Source: Dipteris shenzhenensis
Taxonomy: Eukaryota > Polypodiophyta > Polypodiopsida > Gleicheniales
Strand: one strand, 5' to 3'
Length of the DNA stretch: 64,000 bases
Assembly: GCA_047967505.1 (NCBI GenBank)
Contig: CM106540.1
Of this stretch, positions 63,251 through 64,000 are shown piece after piece. The notes beneath the pieces were generated by a model. That model saw nothing but the letters and a program-made list of their open reading frames with translations. It did not search any database and was not told where the DNA came from. The first letter of the stretch is position 1. Each line of letters opens with the position of its first letter. The position numbers and the translations under genes are program-made.

Positions 63251-64000
63251 TAAAGCCTCATAGACCACAAATTCTACCTTATTGGTTGCCACTCCAAATC
63301 TTTGTAAGGCCCATTTTTATGGTCCATGGGAGCAAGTAAATTAGTAAAAAAGAAATTCCTCCCATGGATAGGATGGAAGGAATTACTTCTAAAGGCCTCA
63401 ACAAAACAAGCCACTTTTGCTCGGTAAAGTCATCATCTTTACTAATAACTACAAAGATCCACACCCATACCACAGATACAGGTTGTCCTAATGGCAACTC
63501 CTTGCGCTCTTGAGCTCTCCAAGAAGCTTGACAAATTGAAACCGGCCTTCGATAAACAAAAGGGCAGTGATCTTCTTCTACTCAGTCATAAACTTCATAA
63601 ATAGCCACAATGCAAGCTTCAGTCACTTCAATCACTTAGCACAACTTAGAAACAAGCTTCAACAACAACAAAGGTGAGGCTAGAATGCCCCTGCTCAATG
63701 AAAATAGTACACAGTGCACCCACTGGCCCCAAATGCCTTGGCGCCCCTTACAGTATTTATTTAATGCTTCTGAATGGAAATGCTTTACAACAAGGGTTCA
63801 ACCTTGCACTCCTCCTCTTTGCAAATCCTCTACTTGTCTTCAAGGCATCTAATCCTAGTGCACCACTAGAATTCCCACTCGCAAGGCATACTCAGGCATT
63901 CACTTCTGATTTGACACAACTTAGAGGCATTCCGGCATCCAAACCACTGGCAAACTGAGCTCAAGGCAGCCTCAAGGCTATCACATGCATCCACACTGTC
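63251..64000. other. Unassigned right end of window
   Basis: Should be intronic for the host gene if its earlier exons lie further right. Frames at 63279-63497 (-) and 63674-63958 (+) show no domain I can name. Confidence 0.4.

Overview
This is a gene-poor, repeat-rich piece of a plant nuclear genome. Plant Ty1/copia and Ty3/gypsy retrotransposons, L1-type LINEs, tRNA-iMet-type primer binding sites and intron-containing genes all fit. Very long introns packed with old nested retroelements suggest a gymnosperm-like genome; this is inference, and the species cannot be named from the window.

The only host gene I can support runs on the minus strand over most of the window. Four coding blocks (62470-62547, 51874-52140, 24147-24254, 14253-14321) join in phase 0 and encode the C-terminal end of a DnaJ-family protein of the DNAJC11 type (plant OWL1-like). 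Its three visible introns are 10,329, 27,619 and 9,825 bp. The N-terminal exons with the J domain lie beyond 64000. The last coding exon with its acceptor and 3'UTR is present three times (13748-13816, 13971-14039, 14253-14321).

Layout. 1-2870: a broken Helentron-type Helitron (PIF1 helicase plus endonuclease-like domain) that contains an inverted piece of Rep-region and gypsy integrase. 2870-13560: mostly unassigned, with palindromes, an inverted repeat pair (9277-9545 and 11455-11725) and an L1 remnant. 13560-14380: triplicated terminal exon. 15185-15600: L1 remnant. 15602-23264: gypsy G1 fused to a copia 3' end, with a 1,532-bp chimeric unit repeated three times in tandem. 24147-24254: host exon. 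27400-30950: copia debris, a minisatellite and a 540-bp duplication. 31027-36390: gypsy G2, cut by a minus-strand copia C1 (36391-about 39770). 40034-51543: gypsy G3, holding an L1 (43294-47601) flanked by a perfect 15-bp duplication. 51874-52140: host exon. 52720-54170: copia debris and a duplicated zinc-finger-like gene fragment. 55300-61940: a second, non-L1-looking LINE split by gypsy G4 (57674-about 60950), one LTR of which carries an exon-like insert. 62470-62547: host exon. 62937-63240: truncated L1.

Everything from 14322 to 62469 is therefore intronic for the host gene, so the retroelement layers are intron content. All transposon reading frames seen are broken by stops, frameshifts or later insertions; none looks autonomous.
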